From an uncultured Clostridia bacterium (GTDB taxonomy: Bacteria > Bacillota > Clostridia > Oscillospirales > Acutalibacteraceae), in the NCBI GenBank assembly GCA_946493765.1, contig CAMMAZ010000001.1, positions 62,001 to 126,000 of the forward strand: a stretch of DNA of 64,000 bases, written 5' to 3'. A model generated the notes under the pieces. The model ran no database searches. It was not told the DNA's origin and worked only from the letters and a program-made list of their open reading frames with translations. The stretch's first letter is position 1, and each line of letters starts with the position of its first letter. This document shows positions 46,163-55,408 of this stretch, piece by piece. Both the position numbers and the translations under genes were made by a program.

Positions 46163-46908
46163 TATTGTTCTCCATGTACGATTTTATGTACTTCTTCCCT
46201 GATCAATTGAATCAATTGTTCATCAGCATCGTCGGGCAAAAATGTATTTTGACGGATGTCCGCATTCAAAATACATTCATACCATGTTGCAGCAGCGGCA
46301 TATCTTCCATAAGTCTCACTTAAATGATAACCATCGCGGCAAAGAGACAAACCGCCGTTTTGATAATCAAACGGTTTTAATGTCCGCAAATGCTGGATCA
46401 CATCGCCGCAGGGAATGATCTGTGTGTGCAGCGTGTCCGCCGCTTTTTGATAGCAGGCTTTCAACGCATGATACATTTTCAATTGATCGCAGTCATAAAC
46501 CGGAAATGCGCCGTGATCGCTGTCGATCTCATAGCTCCAGGTTTCATGAATCAACTGTTTCGCACCCGGACATAACTGCTTTGCATATTCCGAAACCTTT
46601 GTCAGATAAGGATAATAGGTCTCCTCTACCCCGCTGTCGTTGCTTGCCTGCTGCAAGGTGATATAATCCCATTTTTCTTCCAACAAAGCGTCTTTGATCG
46701 ATGTTTTTTTCGATCCTTCCGCACCGTTCAATTCATAATCATATGCGGCTTCGTCCTTTTCGATGTTTTCCCAATGGCGGATAAGCGGACAGCCACCAAT
46801 AAACAAATTCACTGTTTTGGTTTCGATTCCTGCACTCTTTGCGATCCGATGAAAATATTTGAGTGCATCATGTGAAAAGCTGTTTCCGATTGCGAGAATT
46901 TTCACCAT
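46162..46908 (-). CDS. SGNH-type hydrolase, DUF4886
   Basis: This 248-residue protein starts with ILAIGNSFSHDALKYF, whose GNSFS block gives the nucleophile Ser of the SGNH/GDSL fold. A C-terminal DGYHLSETYGRYAAA supplies Asp-x-x-His. No signal peptide is visible, so it is likely intracellular, unlike many DUF4886 members. It lies between hup and rqcP, breaking an otherwise conserved housekeeping order, and is fully coupled to rqcP. Confidence 0.85.
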   Translation of the reverse strand: MVKILAIGNSFSHDALKYFHRIAKSAGIETKTVNLFIGGCPLIRHWENIEKDEAAYDYELNGAEGSKKTSIKDALLEEKWDYITLQQASNDSGVEETYYPYLTKVSEYAKQLCPGAKQLIHETWSYEIDSDHGAFPVYDCDQLKMYHALKACYQKAADTLHTQIIPCGDVIQHLRTLKPFDYQNGGLSLCRDGYHLSETYGRYAAAATWYECILNADIRQNTFLPDDADEQLIQLIREEVHKIVHGEQ

Positions 46909-46973
46909 TTTATATTCACCCTTTCATTGCAAAATCGGCCCGAAAAAATCGGGCCGATCCTCTTTTAACAAAC

Positions 46974-47249
46974 TTATTTCGCAACAGCGTCTTTAAAAGC
47001 TTTTCCGGCTTTGAAAACAGGCAGTTTGGAAGCCGGGATTTCGATTTTTTCTTTTGTGCGCGGATTCAGGCCGGTTCTTGCATTTCTTTCACGGACTTCA
47101 AAAGTGCCGAAGCCCACCAGAGAGATCTTGTCGCCTGCTTTCATGGTTTCTACAACAGTGTCGATAACTGCCGCAACCGCTTTGTCAGCGTCCTTTTTGG
47201 ACAAACCTGCTTTTTCAGCCACTGCGCTTACCAATTCTGTCTTGTTCAT
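46974..47249 (-). CDS. hup: HU-family DNA-binding protein
   Basis: HU dimers bend and compact DNA. MNKTELVSAVAEKAGLSKKDADKA, GFGTFEVRERNARTG and NPRTKEKIEIPA are clear. ATG 47249 is preceded by GGAGG at 9 nt; three residues more are possible. At 91 residues it is typical. Confidence 0.96.
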   Translation of the reverse strand: MNKTELVSAVAEKAGLSKKDADKAVAAVIDTVVETMKAGDKISLVGFGTFEVRERNARTGLNPRTKEKIEIPASKLPVFKAGKAFKDAVAK

Positions 47250-47323
47250 ACTAAACATCCTCCAAAATAAAATAGTTTTTAATATTATTTACCGGCTACA
47301 TAAGATAACCGTTAAATGCATGA

Positions 47324-48118
47324 TTATTGTTTCACTTCGTCCCACAAAGCATCCAATTCTTCCAGCGACGCTTCTTTCATATCGATTCCTCGATCTTTGA
47401 CAAGGGATTCTACCTTTTCAAAACGACGAATAAACTTGTCCGTCGCGCTTTGCAGCGCCTGTTCCGCATCGATCTTTAAAAAACGGGAAACATTCACCGC
47501 CGCAAACAGCAAATCGCCGAATTCCTCATAAACCTGACAAGGACAGCCGTTTTCCATCGCGTCTTCCAATTCAGATAGTTCTTCTCCGACCTTTAAAAGC
47601 GGTTCATAAACGTCTTCCCAGTCAAAATTTGCTTTCGCAGCGCGCTTTTGCACTTTTGCTGCACGCAGCAAACCCGGAAAAGCTTTGGGAACGCTTTTGA
47701 GCGTGTCGGTATAGGTTTCCTGTCCCTTTTCCTGCATTTTGATCTTATCCCAGTTGTCCAGCACCTTTTCGGTGGTTTTGGCCACAGTATCGCCAAAAAT
47801 GTGCGGATGCCGCAAAATCAGCTTTTTACAGATACCGTCGGCTACACTGTTAAAATCAAAAGACTGCTTTTCCTTTTCGATCTGCGCATGGAAGACAACC
47901 TGCAAAAGCACATCGCCCAGTTCCTCACGCAGCGCCGCATTATCTTCTCTGTCGATCGCATCCGCGACTTCATAGACCTCTTCGATAAAATTGTTGCGGA
48001 TCGACGCGTGCGTTTGCTGCTTATCCCAGGGACAGCCGTTTTCAGAACGGAGCAACGCCATGATCTGCAATAGATCGTCTATATTATATTCTGATTTAAA
48101 TGTGAAATCCTGATTCAT
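47324..48118 (-). CDS. mazG: Nucleoside triphosphate pyrophosphohydrolase MazG
   Basis: MazG hydrolyses (d)NTPs to monophosphates and may remove damaged nucleotides. It has two MazG repeats: CPWDKQQTHASIRNNFIEEVYEV with the EExxD-type metal motif (REELGDVLLQVVFHAQ) and a second (LLKVGEELSELEDAM, YEEFGDLLFAAVNV). The 264-residue length is standard. It lacks the methyltransferase domain of B. subtilis YabN. Confidence 0.95.
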   Translation of the reverse strand: MNQDFTFKSEYNIDDLLQIMALLRSENGCPWDKQQTHASIRNNFIEEVYEVADAIDREDNAALREELGDVLLQVVFHAQIEKEKQSFDFNSVADGICKKLILRHPHIFGDTVAKTTEKVLDNWDKIKMQEKGQETYTDTLKSVPKAFPGLLRAAKVQKRAAKANFDWEDVYEPLLKVGEELSELEDAMENGCPCQVYEEFGDLLFAAVNVSRFLKIDAEQALQSATDKFIRRFEKVESLVKDRGIDMKEASLEELDALWDEVKQ

Positions 48119-48160
48119 TATTTTATAGAACTCCGTCCTGTCGTTATCAACTCTTATATT

Positions 48161-49906
48161 TTACCCTAAAAGGTGCAGTTTTTCAAGTACTTTTATCACT
48201 TTTTCTCCTTTGGGCAGTAAAATCAGATCATTTTTGGTAATTGTTTTCAAACAAAACAGAACGATCATGTATAAAATGACGGAAAAAATCCCCGAAATCA
48301 GAAAAGATGTGAAAATTTTAAACCCAAAATATCCCGCTAAACACCAATTATACAGCAACTTTGCGCCGATCGCAGCGGCTGCGGCACTAACAGCCGGTTT
48401 CACTAAAACCGATAACGCGTTCACAAACACACCGGAATACCGGCACAGACAGATAAAATCAAGCAGCAGAACCACCGCATAACAGGCCAGTGTGCTGTAA
48501 GCCGCACCCATAATGTTAACAGACGGATTTTTAACCAACATCCAATTCATAACAAATTTGACGGCAATACCGATCAATAGGTTGCGCACCGGAACAGTCT
48601 GTTTATCGATCGCTTGCAACATGCTGGTCAACGGCACGCAAATAGCGGATAAAATGCCTGCGATCGAAAGCCATACCAATAATTTGGCGGAAACTTCTAT
48701 TTCCGCCGTCTGCCCGGAAAATAAAAGCTGCAGTGTGGGTTTGGACAAAACCGACAGCACAAAACCGACCGGCATCACCAAAACACTGGTCACACGCAGC
48801 ACCGATTCAATATTCAGTTTAACGGCCTGCCTGTCATTTTCACACCATGCTGCCGTTAAATTCGGCAGCACGCTGACGCCGATCACCGATGTGACGGATG
48901 GTAAAAGATTATAAAACGAATAGGCATATCCTTTGTAGCATCCATAAAGAAATGTCGGCAGACGGTTGGAATCGAAATCCTGCAGCACGCCGCCAAATCC
49001 GGCAGATACCGTTTGCGGCGATGTTAAAACCGCCTGGTTTAAACTGTTTTGCACCGTGATCAGATCAATGAGTCCGGAAACATTCTGTGCCAAAGCCCCT
49101 AAAACGACCGGCAGTGCAAACAAACACAGCGTTTTCATATTTTTTGCATCGGAAAAGGCTTTTGGCGCCGTTTGCAGCTGCTGCTTGGTGAACGGATGGG
49201 AAAAACGGTGCCGGATCGCCATATATATTGTGCTGATGAATGTGCCGAGTGTGACACCGCCGATCGCCGCCGCAGCGGCATAGGGCAGCAGTGTTTCAAA
49301 CGCTGCATTTTCTGTCGGCATATCGATGCCAAACACTTTGCCTGTATTGGTATAACTTTGCATGCCAATCCGCAGTACAACGCTTGCGCCCAAATAACCA
49401 AACAGCAGTTTGCCGACCGCCTCGATCACCTGAGAAATAGCGGTGGGATACATATTGCGCAATCCCTCATAGTAACCACGGTAGCAAGCCGTGATACAAC
49501 AAAAAAGCATGGATGGTGCAATCACCAGAATGCTCGGCAGAATGCCGCTGTCTTTAGCAATATAGGATGCAAACGGATATGCGGTTGTCAAAATCAGCAT
49601 AAAACCGGCAAGTCCGGTGATCAAAAAAGCTGTCTTTGCAGCGCGAAGACAGCTTTGCACATCATTATACCGGCGCTTGCTGACATTGGCCGACACGATC
49701 TTGGAGATCGCCGCCGGCAATCCCGCCATTGCAATGGTGTAAATCGGCGCATAGATCTCATAGGCGCTCATATAATAGCCCATCCCGGTGCCGCCGATCA
49801 ACCGGCTTAAGGGAATCTTGAAAAAAGCGCCGATACATTTGACCAGCGCCGCGGAAACCAATAAGATCAGCGCCCCATGCAGCGCGCCCTGTTTTTTAGA
49901 TTGCAT
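48161..49906 (-). CDS. SpoVB/YabM-family polysaccharide flippase
   Basis: This MOP-superfamily membrane protein has about 14 helices over ~580 residues. The start QGALHGALILLVSAALVKCIGAFFKIPLSRLIG and MGYYMSAYEIY are typical of SpoVB/YabM/MurJ relatives that flip lipid-linked cell wall or polysaccharide precursors. Position before mazG and rqcP matches yabM. ATG 49906 follows GGCGGG; a GTG two codons upstream is also open. Confidence 0.9.
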   Translation of the reverse strand: MQSKKQGALHGALILLVSAALVKCIGAFFKIPLSRLIGGTGMGYYMSAYEIYAPIYTIAMAGLPAAISKIVSANVSKRRYNDVQSCLRAAKTAFLITGLAGFMLILTTAYPFASYIAKDSGILPSILVIAPSMLFCCITACYRGYYEGLRNMYPTAISQVIEAVGKLLFGYLGASVVLRIGMQSYTNTGKVFGIDMPTENAAFETLLPYAAAAAIGGVTLGTFISTIYMAIRHRFSHPFTKQQLQTAPKAFSDAKNMKTLCLFALPVVLGALAQNVSGLIDLITVQNSLNQAVLTSPQTVSAGFGGVLQDFDSNRLPTFLYGCYKGYAYSFYNLLPSVTSVIGVSVLPNLTAAWCENDRQAVKLNIESVLRVTSVLVMPVGFVLSVLSKPTLQLLFSGQTAEIEVSAKLLVWLSIAGILSAICVPLTSMLQAIDKQTVPVRNLLIGIAVKFVMNWMLVKNPSVNIMGAAYSTLACYAVVLLLDFICLCRYSGVFVNALSVLVKPAVSAAAAAIGAKLLYNWCLAGYFGFKIFTSFLISGIFSVILYMIVLFCLKTITKNDLILLPKGEKVIKVLEKLHLLG

Positions 49907-49975
49907 GCACACACCCGCCTGTTTTCAGCATCGAACAAAACTGCCATGCTCTATTTTACGGCGGATATGCGAATT

Positions 49976-50662
49976 TCATGACTGCATTTGCAGGGCGCGG
50001 TGCACGATTTGCATCAGATTATCTTTCTTTTGTTCATTTTCCTTTGTATAGCTTTCCGGTGCGTTTTCGTCCGCATCGTCGGATATGCAGCGCAAAGCGA
50101 CAAATGGAATCCCCATTTTGTGGCACACCTGCGCGATCGCGGCAGATTCCATGTCGCAGCATCCTGCATTGAACCGCTCTTTTAAAAATTTCTTTTTTGC
50201 ACTGTCGCTGACAAACATATCGCCGGTCACAAGCACACAGGGTTTCAACTGCGGGCAGGCGCGCATAAACTGATCGAAAAGCGTCGGATCCGGCGTGAAA
50301 TGTGAGACTGCCTGCGGTTTAAAACTGATTTCATAGCCCATCGGGGTCAGATCAAAATCATGTTCGATATATTTTGTGCCAATAACAAGGTCATTTTTAT
50401 AAACGCCGTGAATCGCACCGGACAAGCCGAAATTAATGACGGCATCCACCTGATCCTCACAGCAAAGCGCAGCGGCGCCAAACGCAGCATTGACCTTGCC
50501 GATCCCGCAAAGCACAGCAATTACTTCAATATTATTTTCAAGACAAAACTTTACATATGCATTGCCATGCCGCTCAAACGCACTGCCGCCCATTTCTTTT
50601 GCACACTGCTGGACCGGTTCAAATTCACAGTCGTCCGCAATTACAAGTCCAAATTTTTTCAT
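49976..50662 (-). CDS. mtnN: MTA/SAH nucleosidase
   Basis: This 228-residue enzyme would remove adenine from 5'-methylthioadenosine and S-adenosylhomocysteine. The phosphorylase-type fold shows LCGIGKVNAAFGAA, NFGLSGAI and DMESAAIAQVCHKMGIPFVALRCISDDAD, with the catalytic Glu/Asp. It has good start spacing from AAAGGAG. It is likely a single gene between the flippase and zinc-ribbon genes. Confidence 0.9.
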   Translation of the reverse strand: MKKFGLVIADDCEFEPVQQCAKEMGGSAFERHGNAYVKFCLENNIEVIAVLCGIGKVNAAFGAAALCCEDQVDAVINFGLSGAIHGVYKNDLVIGTKYIEHDFDLTPMGYEISFKPQAVSHFTPDPTLFDQFMRACPQLKPCVLVTGDMFVSDSAKKKFLKERFNAGCCDMESAAIAQVCHKMGIPFVALRCISDDADENAPESYTKENEQKKDNLMQIVHRALQMQS

Positions 50663-50694
50663 ATGAGTCTCCTTTTATGTAAACACAGCTTAAG

Positions 50695-50733
50695 ATAAAA
50701 GGAAACAGTTTAAAAACTGTTTCCTTTTAAAAC
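50695..50733. terminator. Terminator upstream of mtnN
   Basis: AAAAGGAAACAGTTT AAA AACTGTTTCCTTTT; on the minus strand it ends the zinc-ribbon transcript. Confidence 0.85.
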
Positions 50734-50740
50734 TAAAAAT

Positions 50741-51097
50741 TCAGAATTTTTGACCACAGCCGGAACAGAAAGCGGAACCGGCCGGATTTTTCACGCCGCA
50801 GCGGTCGCAGACAACGCATTTTTTGTTTTCTGCGATTTTATCCTCCAGCTTTTTGATTTCCTCTTGTTTTTTCTCGATAGCGCAGCAAAGCGACTCGGCT
50901 TCATCCTGCACCTGTGCGTCTTCTGTTTTCATCCGATAATATAATTTACCAAGCGCTTCATAATCTTTTGCGAGTTTTGCGTTTAAGTTGGAAACGGAAA
51001 ATTTCAGTTTCTGCACTTCGATCATATCTTCTGTTTTCTGAACGGCGGAATCCAGCACGTCTTTTGCTTTCACAACGGTATCTTCAAATACACCCAT
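50741..51097 (-). CDS. Coiled-coil zinc-ribbon protein
   Basis: This 118-residue protein has an amphipathic helix-rich coiled coil (~5-90) and a C-terminal zinc ribbon, CDRCGVKNPAGSAFCSGCG. ATG 51097 follows AAAGGAG at 10 nt; an upstream open stretch of 19 codons is ignored. The zinc ribbon suggests protein or nucleic-acid binding. No specific function is known to me. Confidence 0.8.
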   Translation of the reverse strand: MGVFEDTVVKAKDVLDSAVQKTEDMIEVQKLKFSVSNLNAKLAKDYEALGKLYYRMKTEDAQVQDEAESLCCAIEKKQEEIKKLEDKIAENKKCVVCDRCGVKNPAGSAFCSGCGQKF

Positions 51098-51150
51098 TTC
51101 TTTTCGCTCCTTTCGAGATAGTTTTATTATACGTTTTTTAAAGGTAAAAA

Positions 51151-52587
51151 TCAAGTAGCAGTATAAAATGCGAGGATTTTTTCTTTTCGCCTTTTCATTT
51201 CATCAAAGCCGCTGATATATTCATATGGATATTTATAATTAAAAATGCGCTGGATTTTCTCACCGTTTTCGCTGACCAGCTTGGTCGATGCACCTGCGCC
51301 GACGGCAAGAATCGTCTGCATCTCTTCCATGATAAAAACGTTGTAATAGCTTTCATAGCCGGGTTTTGCCCATCCTATATTTTCATTATTGCCCGCCATG
51401 GCGCTTTGCCGGTACATGTAATAGGGCCGGTATCCCGCCTTTGCTAATACAGTATGTGAAAAGGAAAGCATTTGTGAGACCGCATCATCCTGCGGCCGGT
51501 ATTGCGCCTGCCCCTGATAGACAAGCCGGGAGGAACGTTTGACCGCCAGCGTGTGCACCGTCACACAAGCCGGATCCAATTTTATAATTTCCGCAATCGT
51601 ATTTTGAAAAGATGCGACGCTTTCTTTCCCCAGTCCTGCGATCAGATCGGTGTTGATGTTATCAAACCCCTTTTGCACCGCCATGTCATAGGCACGGTAG
51701 AAATCTTCTTTTGTGTGATTGCGCCGGATTTCCTTTAAAACCGCGTCGTTGAGTGTTTGCGGATTGATGCTGATGCGCGTTGCACCGGCATCACGCATGA
51801 CATCCAGTTTTTCCGGTGTGATGGTGTCGGGGCGTCCGGCTTCGATGGTAAATTCCAACAAATGCTCTGTTTCAAAATTTTTATGCACCGCATCACACAC
51901 CTTTTGCAGCGCTTGTGCGGATATGGCTGTCGGCGTTCCACCGCCGATATAAACCGTCAGCAAACGAAGACCCAGCTGTCTTGCAATTTTGCCGGTGTGT
52001 TCAATTTCCTCGCATAGCCGGTCGATATAAGAAGGGATCAGCTTTGCGGATTTTTCTACATCATGTGAAATAAAGGAACAGTAACTGCAGCGGGACACGC
52101 AAAACGGAATCGATATGTAAAGGCTGAAAGTGTTTTCGCCTAAATACTGCAACAGGCGTTCCTGATTTTGCAGCGTTTGTTTTGCAAGCTGAAATTTTTC
52201 GTCCGTGATTAAAAATTTTTCTTTGAAAATCTGTTCGGCCTTTTCCCAGCCGTTTTGCAAGACCAGGCGGCGCAGCAGCTTCACCGGCCGCACACCGGTT
52301 TGAATGCCCCATGCCGGCCGGATGCCGGTGCGCTCGCACAGCAACAAGAACAGCATCTGACACAGCAGGCGTTCACAGTCGTTTTCACCCTCTGCACGTT
52401 CTGTTTGTTTAGTCGTCACATTCTGATAAAACAAAGTAACCGAAAGCGCCAATCCGTCCTTTTGCGCGGTGATCTGCGCCGTATCAAATGCCTTTTCGGT
52501 GGTCACGCGCTCGCCCGGAAAAAACAATTTGATGATGTTTTCCAGCTCATATTTATAGCTGTTGCCAATTAAACACAACCGGATCAT
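51151..52587 (-). CDS. hemZ: Coproporphyrinogen dehydrogenase-like HemZ
   Basis: The 478-residue radical SAM protein has CVSRCSYCSF (cluster Cys at ~168-175), GGGTPTAIS, RISINPQTLND and a HemN_C-like end. An N-terminal ~155-residue THUMP-like region (RTGIRPAWGIQTGVRPVKLL) sets HemZ apart from HemW. No other haem synthesis gene is seen, so the substrate is open. It overlaps the metallo-hydrolase gene by 4 bp. Confidence 0.88.
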   Translation of the reverse strand: MIRLCLIGNSYKYELENIIKLFFPGERVTTEKAFDTAQITAQKDGLALSVTLFYQNVTTKQTERAEGENDCERLLCQMLFLLLCERTGIRPAWGIQTGVRPVKLLRRLVLQNGWEKAEQIFKEKFLITDEKFQLAKQTLQNQERLLQYLGENTFSLYISIPFCVSRCSYCSFISHDVEKSAKLIPSYIDRLCEEIEHTGKIARQLGLRLLTVYIGGGTPTAISAQALQKVCDAVHKNFETEHLLEFTIEAGRPDTITPEKLDVMRDAGATRISINPQTLNDAVLKEIRRNHTKEDFYRAYDMAVQKGFDNINTDLIAGLGKESVASFQNTIAEIIKLDPACVTVHTLAVKRSSRLVYQGQAQYRPQDDAVSQMLSFSHTVLAKAGYRPYYMYRQSAMAGNNENIGWAKPGYESYYNVFIMEEMQTILAVGAGASTKLVSENGEKIQRIFNYKYPYEYISGFDEMKRRKEKILAFYTAT

Positions 52588-53210
52588 ATATACCTCGCCA
52601 AGGGATTCATCAGCCGTTCATTTTGCAGTGTTGTGGTTTCCTGGTGTCCCGGTAAAACCAGATAGTCCCCCTCAAGCTGCGTCAAACGATAAAAGGAATC
52701 CACCATCGAAGAAAAGCTGCCGGTTGGAAAATCGACCCGTCCATAACTGCCGCAAAACAGGGTGTCGCCGGAAAACAATGTCTTCTCCGCCAGATAACAA
52801 ACAGATCCGTGCGTATGTCCCGGCGTGGAAATGACCTTTATTTTTGTTTGGCCAAGTTCGAGTGTGTCCCCATCCGCTACGAATTGATCGGCTGCCAGCG
52901 GCAAAAACGGCTCATTATAGCAGCCCATTTGGTTATACAAATTCGCATCCGGATTTTGCAGCCGTTCGGCTTCGTTTTCATGCACATAAAGTTTGGCGCC
53001 GGTCATTTCCTGCACCGCATGCACACCCATGATATGGTCGATATGCGCATGTGTGAGCAAAATCATATCCACCTGCATGCCTTCCAATGCTTTTAAAAGC
53101 TGTTTAGAGGCAAAGCCCGGATCGATCACTGCGCAGCGCTCTGTTTTCTCATCCGTTACAATATAGCAGTTTGTCGCCAAAGGGCCTAACGCCAAAGACT
53201 GTACCGTCAT
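52584..53210 (-). CDS. Metallo-beta-lactamase-fold hydrolase (YqgX/GloB-like)
   Basis: The 208-residue enzyme has the binuclear metal motif THAHIDHIMG, GHTHGS and FSGDTLFCGSYGR, with a final HQETTT-type His. It resembles YqgX/GloB-type thioesterases but no glyoxalase I is near. It lies between rel and hemZ in a compact operon. The start ATG follows AAGGAGG. Confidence 0.9.
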   Translation of the reverse strand: MTVQSLALGPLATNCYIVTDEKTERCAVIDPGFASKQLLKALEGMQVDMILLTHAHIDHIMGVHAVQEMTGAKLYVHENEAERLQNPDANLYNQMGCYNEPFLPLAADQFVADGDTLELGQTKIKVISTPGHTHGSVCYLAEKTLFSGDTLFCGSYGRVDFPTGSFSSMVDSFYRLTQLEGDYLVLPGHQETTTLQNERLMNPLARYI

Positions 53211-53221
53211 GCTTTTCCTCC

Positions 53222-55408
53222 TTACAATCCCGTTCTTTCGATCGAATAAACACTTTCGATTTTAGAAAGCCTTGTGATGATATTTTTTAAATGATCCAGA
53301 CTTTCGATGCTGATGGTGATCATGATTTCACAGTTGCCGTCCTTTAATTCCCGTGCGTTGACGGTGTGCAGTGCCAGGTGCATATTAGCCAGCGCAACAG
53401 TGATGTCCGCCAGCAGCTGCGGACGGTCGATGGCGTTGATCTTCAACGTTGACTGGAACGTCTTGTTCGGCTTTCCGGTCCATTTCACACGAATCCAGCG
53501 TTCCGGTTCATCACAGGTCGTCATATCGCGGGGCACATTGCTGCAATCGCGTTTATGCACCGAAACCCCGTGCCCTCTGGTGATATATCCGATGATCGGA
53601 TCGCCCGGCAGCGGGTTGCAGCATTTGGACAGCTTGATTAAACAATTGTCCGTACCGTCCACCACAAGACCCTCATCGCTGTTTTCTCCGATCGTGTTTT
53701 TGGAAATCAGGTCATTGATGTCCAGTTCTTCCGGCGTCTGTTTCGCCTGTCGGAATTCCTCCTTGATACGCGGCATAAGCCGTGAAAGGATGATGCCGCC
53801 GTAGCCGATCGCGGCATAAAAATCATCCACTGTTTCGCAATGCTGACGCTTTGCAATGCTTTCCAGCAATTCATTCATTGCGTCGTTGGGCAGAATAATG
53901 GAATTGCGTTTGAATTCGCGTTCGACCTCTGCCTTGCCCTGTTCGATATTTTCCGGACGGCATTCTTTTTTGAACCAGGAACGAATCTTGTTGCGCGCTT
54001 CCCCTGTTTTGACGATTTTGAGCCATTCACGGTTGGGGCCGTGCGGCTGCGCGCTGGTCAAAATTTCGATGATTTCTCCTGTTTTGATCTGGTAATCCAG
54101 CGGAACAATCCTGCCGTCCACCTTGGCGCCGACCATTTTGTTACCGACGGCGGAATGAATCGCATAAGCAAAATCGATCACGCAGGAGCCCATCGGCAGT
54201 GAGATCACATCGCCCTTGGGAGTCACTGCAAAAACATCGTCCTGTGACAGATCCGATTTGATCGAGGTAACAATATCCTCAACATCATCGCTTTCTTTCT
54301 GGTTATCCAGCAGCTGGCGCACCCAGCTTAAGCGTTCCTCCAGCTTGATGTCGTTTTTATGGATGCCCTCTTTGTATTTCCAGTGCGCGGCAATACCGAA
54401 TTCCGCAGTACGGTGCATTTCCGCCGTGCGGATCTGCACTTCAAAGGGGATCCCTTCCCTGCCGATCACAGTGGTATGCAGCGACTGGTACATGTTCGGT
54501 TTTGGCGTGGAAATATAATCCTTGAACCGCCCCGGGATCGGACGGAACATATCATGGATAAAACCTAAAATATTATAACAGTTGGCAACGGTATCGGTGA
54601 TGATACGCACTGCATAAATATCATAAATTTCTTCAAATGCTTTTCCCTGCATGTACATCTTACGGTAGATGCCGTGAATCGATTTGACGCGCCCTTCCAG
54701 ATGAATATCCGGCACCTCCGGTTTTAACCGTTTTTCAATGCGGTCGATGATGGAACGCAGAAGGTTTTCCCGGTATTCTTTCTGGGAATTGAGCGACTGT
54801 TCGATATCCGCATAAGCGACGGGATCCAGATACCGGATCGCTAAATCCTCCAATTCCTCCTTGATCGCCCGGATACCGAGGCGGTGCGCGATCGGCGCAT
54901 AAACCTCCAGCGTTTCCCTGGATATGTCCCGGCGTTTTTGTTCCGGCAAGGCCGAAATGGTCCGCATGTTATGCAGCCGGTCCGCCAATTTAACGATGAT
55001 CACGCGAATATCGTCCGCCATGGCGATCAGCATTTTCCGGATATTTTCCGCCTGCGCTTCTTCTCTGGTGATATAGGGGATCTTTCCGAGTTTTGTGACC
55101 GCGTCCACCAAAACCGCAACGTCGTTTCCGAATTTTTCCCGCACTTCGTCGATCGTCACTTCTGTATCCTCGACAACATCATGCAAAAGCGCCGCCACGA
55201 CCGATTCGGAATCCATACCCAGTTCGATCAGGATGATTGCCACCGCGGTCGGATGATTGATATATTTCTCGCCCGATTTGCGAAACTGTCCTTCATGGGC
55301 GGCGGCGGCAAAATCATATGCCTTTTGAATAAAATCGATTCTGTAATTTTTATTGGTTTTTTCGATCGCCGCGACAATGTCATGAAAAGTATATTCTTTA
55401 AACGGCAT
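53222..55408 (-). CDS. rel: Bifunctional (p)ppGpp synthetase/hydrolase
   Basis: Rel makes and degrades the stringent-response alarmone. HD hydrolase domain (~25-180) with HPTAVA and LLHDVVEDT, synthetase domain (~235-370) with DIYAVRIIT and RPIPGRFKDYI, TGS domain (~395-455; FAVTPKGDVISLP) and C-terminal ACT domain (~650-725) are present. The 728-residue length is normal. It overlaps recJ by 11 bp. Confidence 0.96.
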   Translation of the reverse strand: MPFKEYTFHDIVAAIEKTNKNYRIDFIQKAYDFAAAAHEGQFRKSGEKYINHPTAVAIILIELGMDSESVVAALLHDVVEDTEVTIDEVREKFGNDVAVLVDAVTKLGKIPYITREEAQAENIRKMLIAMADDIRVIIVKLADRLHNMRTISALPEQKRRDISRETLEVYAPIAHRLGIRAIKEELEDLAIRYLDPVAYADIEQSLNSQKEYRENLLRSIIDRIEKRLKPEVPDIHLEGRVKSIHGIYRKMYMQGKAFEEIYDIYAVRIITDTVANCYNILGFIHDMFRPIPGRFKDYISTPKPNMYQSLHTTVIGREGIPFEVQIRTAEMHRTAEFGIAAHWKYKEGIHKNDIKLEERLSWVRQLLDNQKESDDVEDIVTSIKSDLSQDDVFAVTPKGDVISLPMGSCVIDFAYAIHSAVGNKMVGAKVDGRIVPLDYQIKTGEIIEILTSAQPHGPNREWLKIVKTGEARNKIRSWFKKECRPENIEQGKAEVEREFKRNSIILPNDAMNELLESIAKRQHCETVDDFYAAIGYGGIILSRLMPRIKEEFRQAKQTPEELDINDLISKNTIGENSDEGLVVDGTDNCLIKLSKCCNPLPGDPIIGYITRGHGVSVHKRDCSNVPRDMTTCDEPERWIRVKWTGKPNKTFQSTLKINAIDRPQLLADITVALANMHLALHTVNARELKDGNCEIMITISIESLDHLKNIITRLSKIESVYSIERTGL

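Noticed and set aside
49172-49810. 212-codon plus-strand frame antisense to the flippase gene
   Set aside because: The Cys/His/Arg-rich composition is that of a shadow of hydrophobic codons; no start signal.
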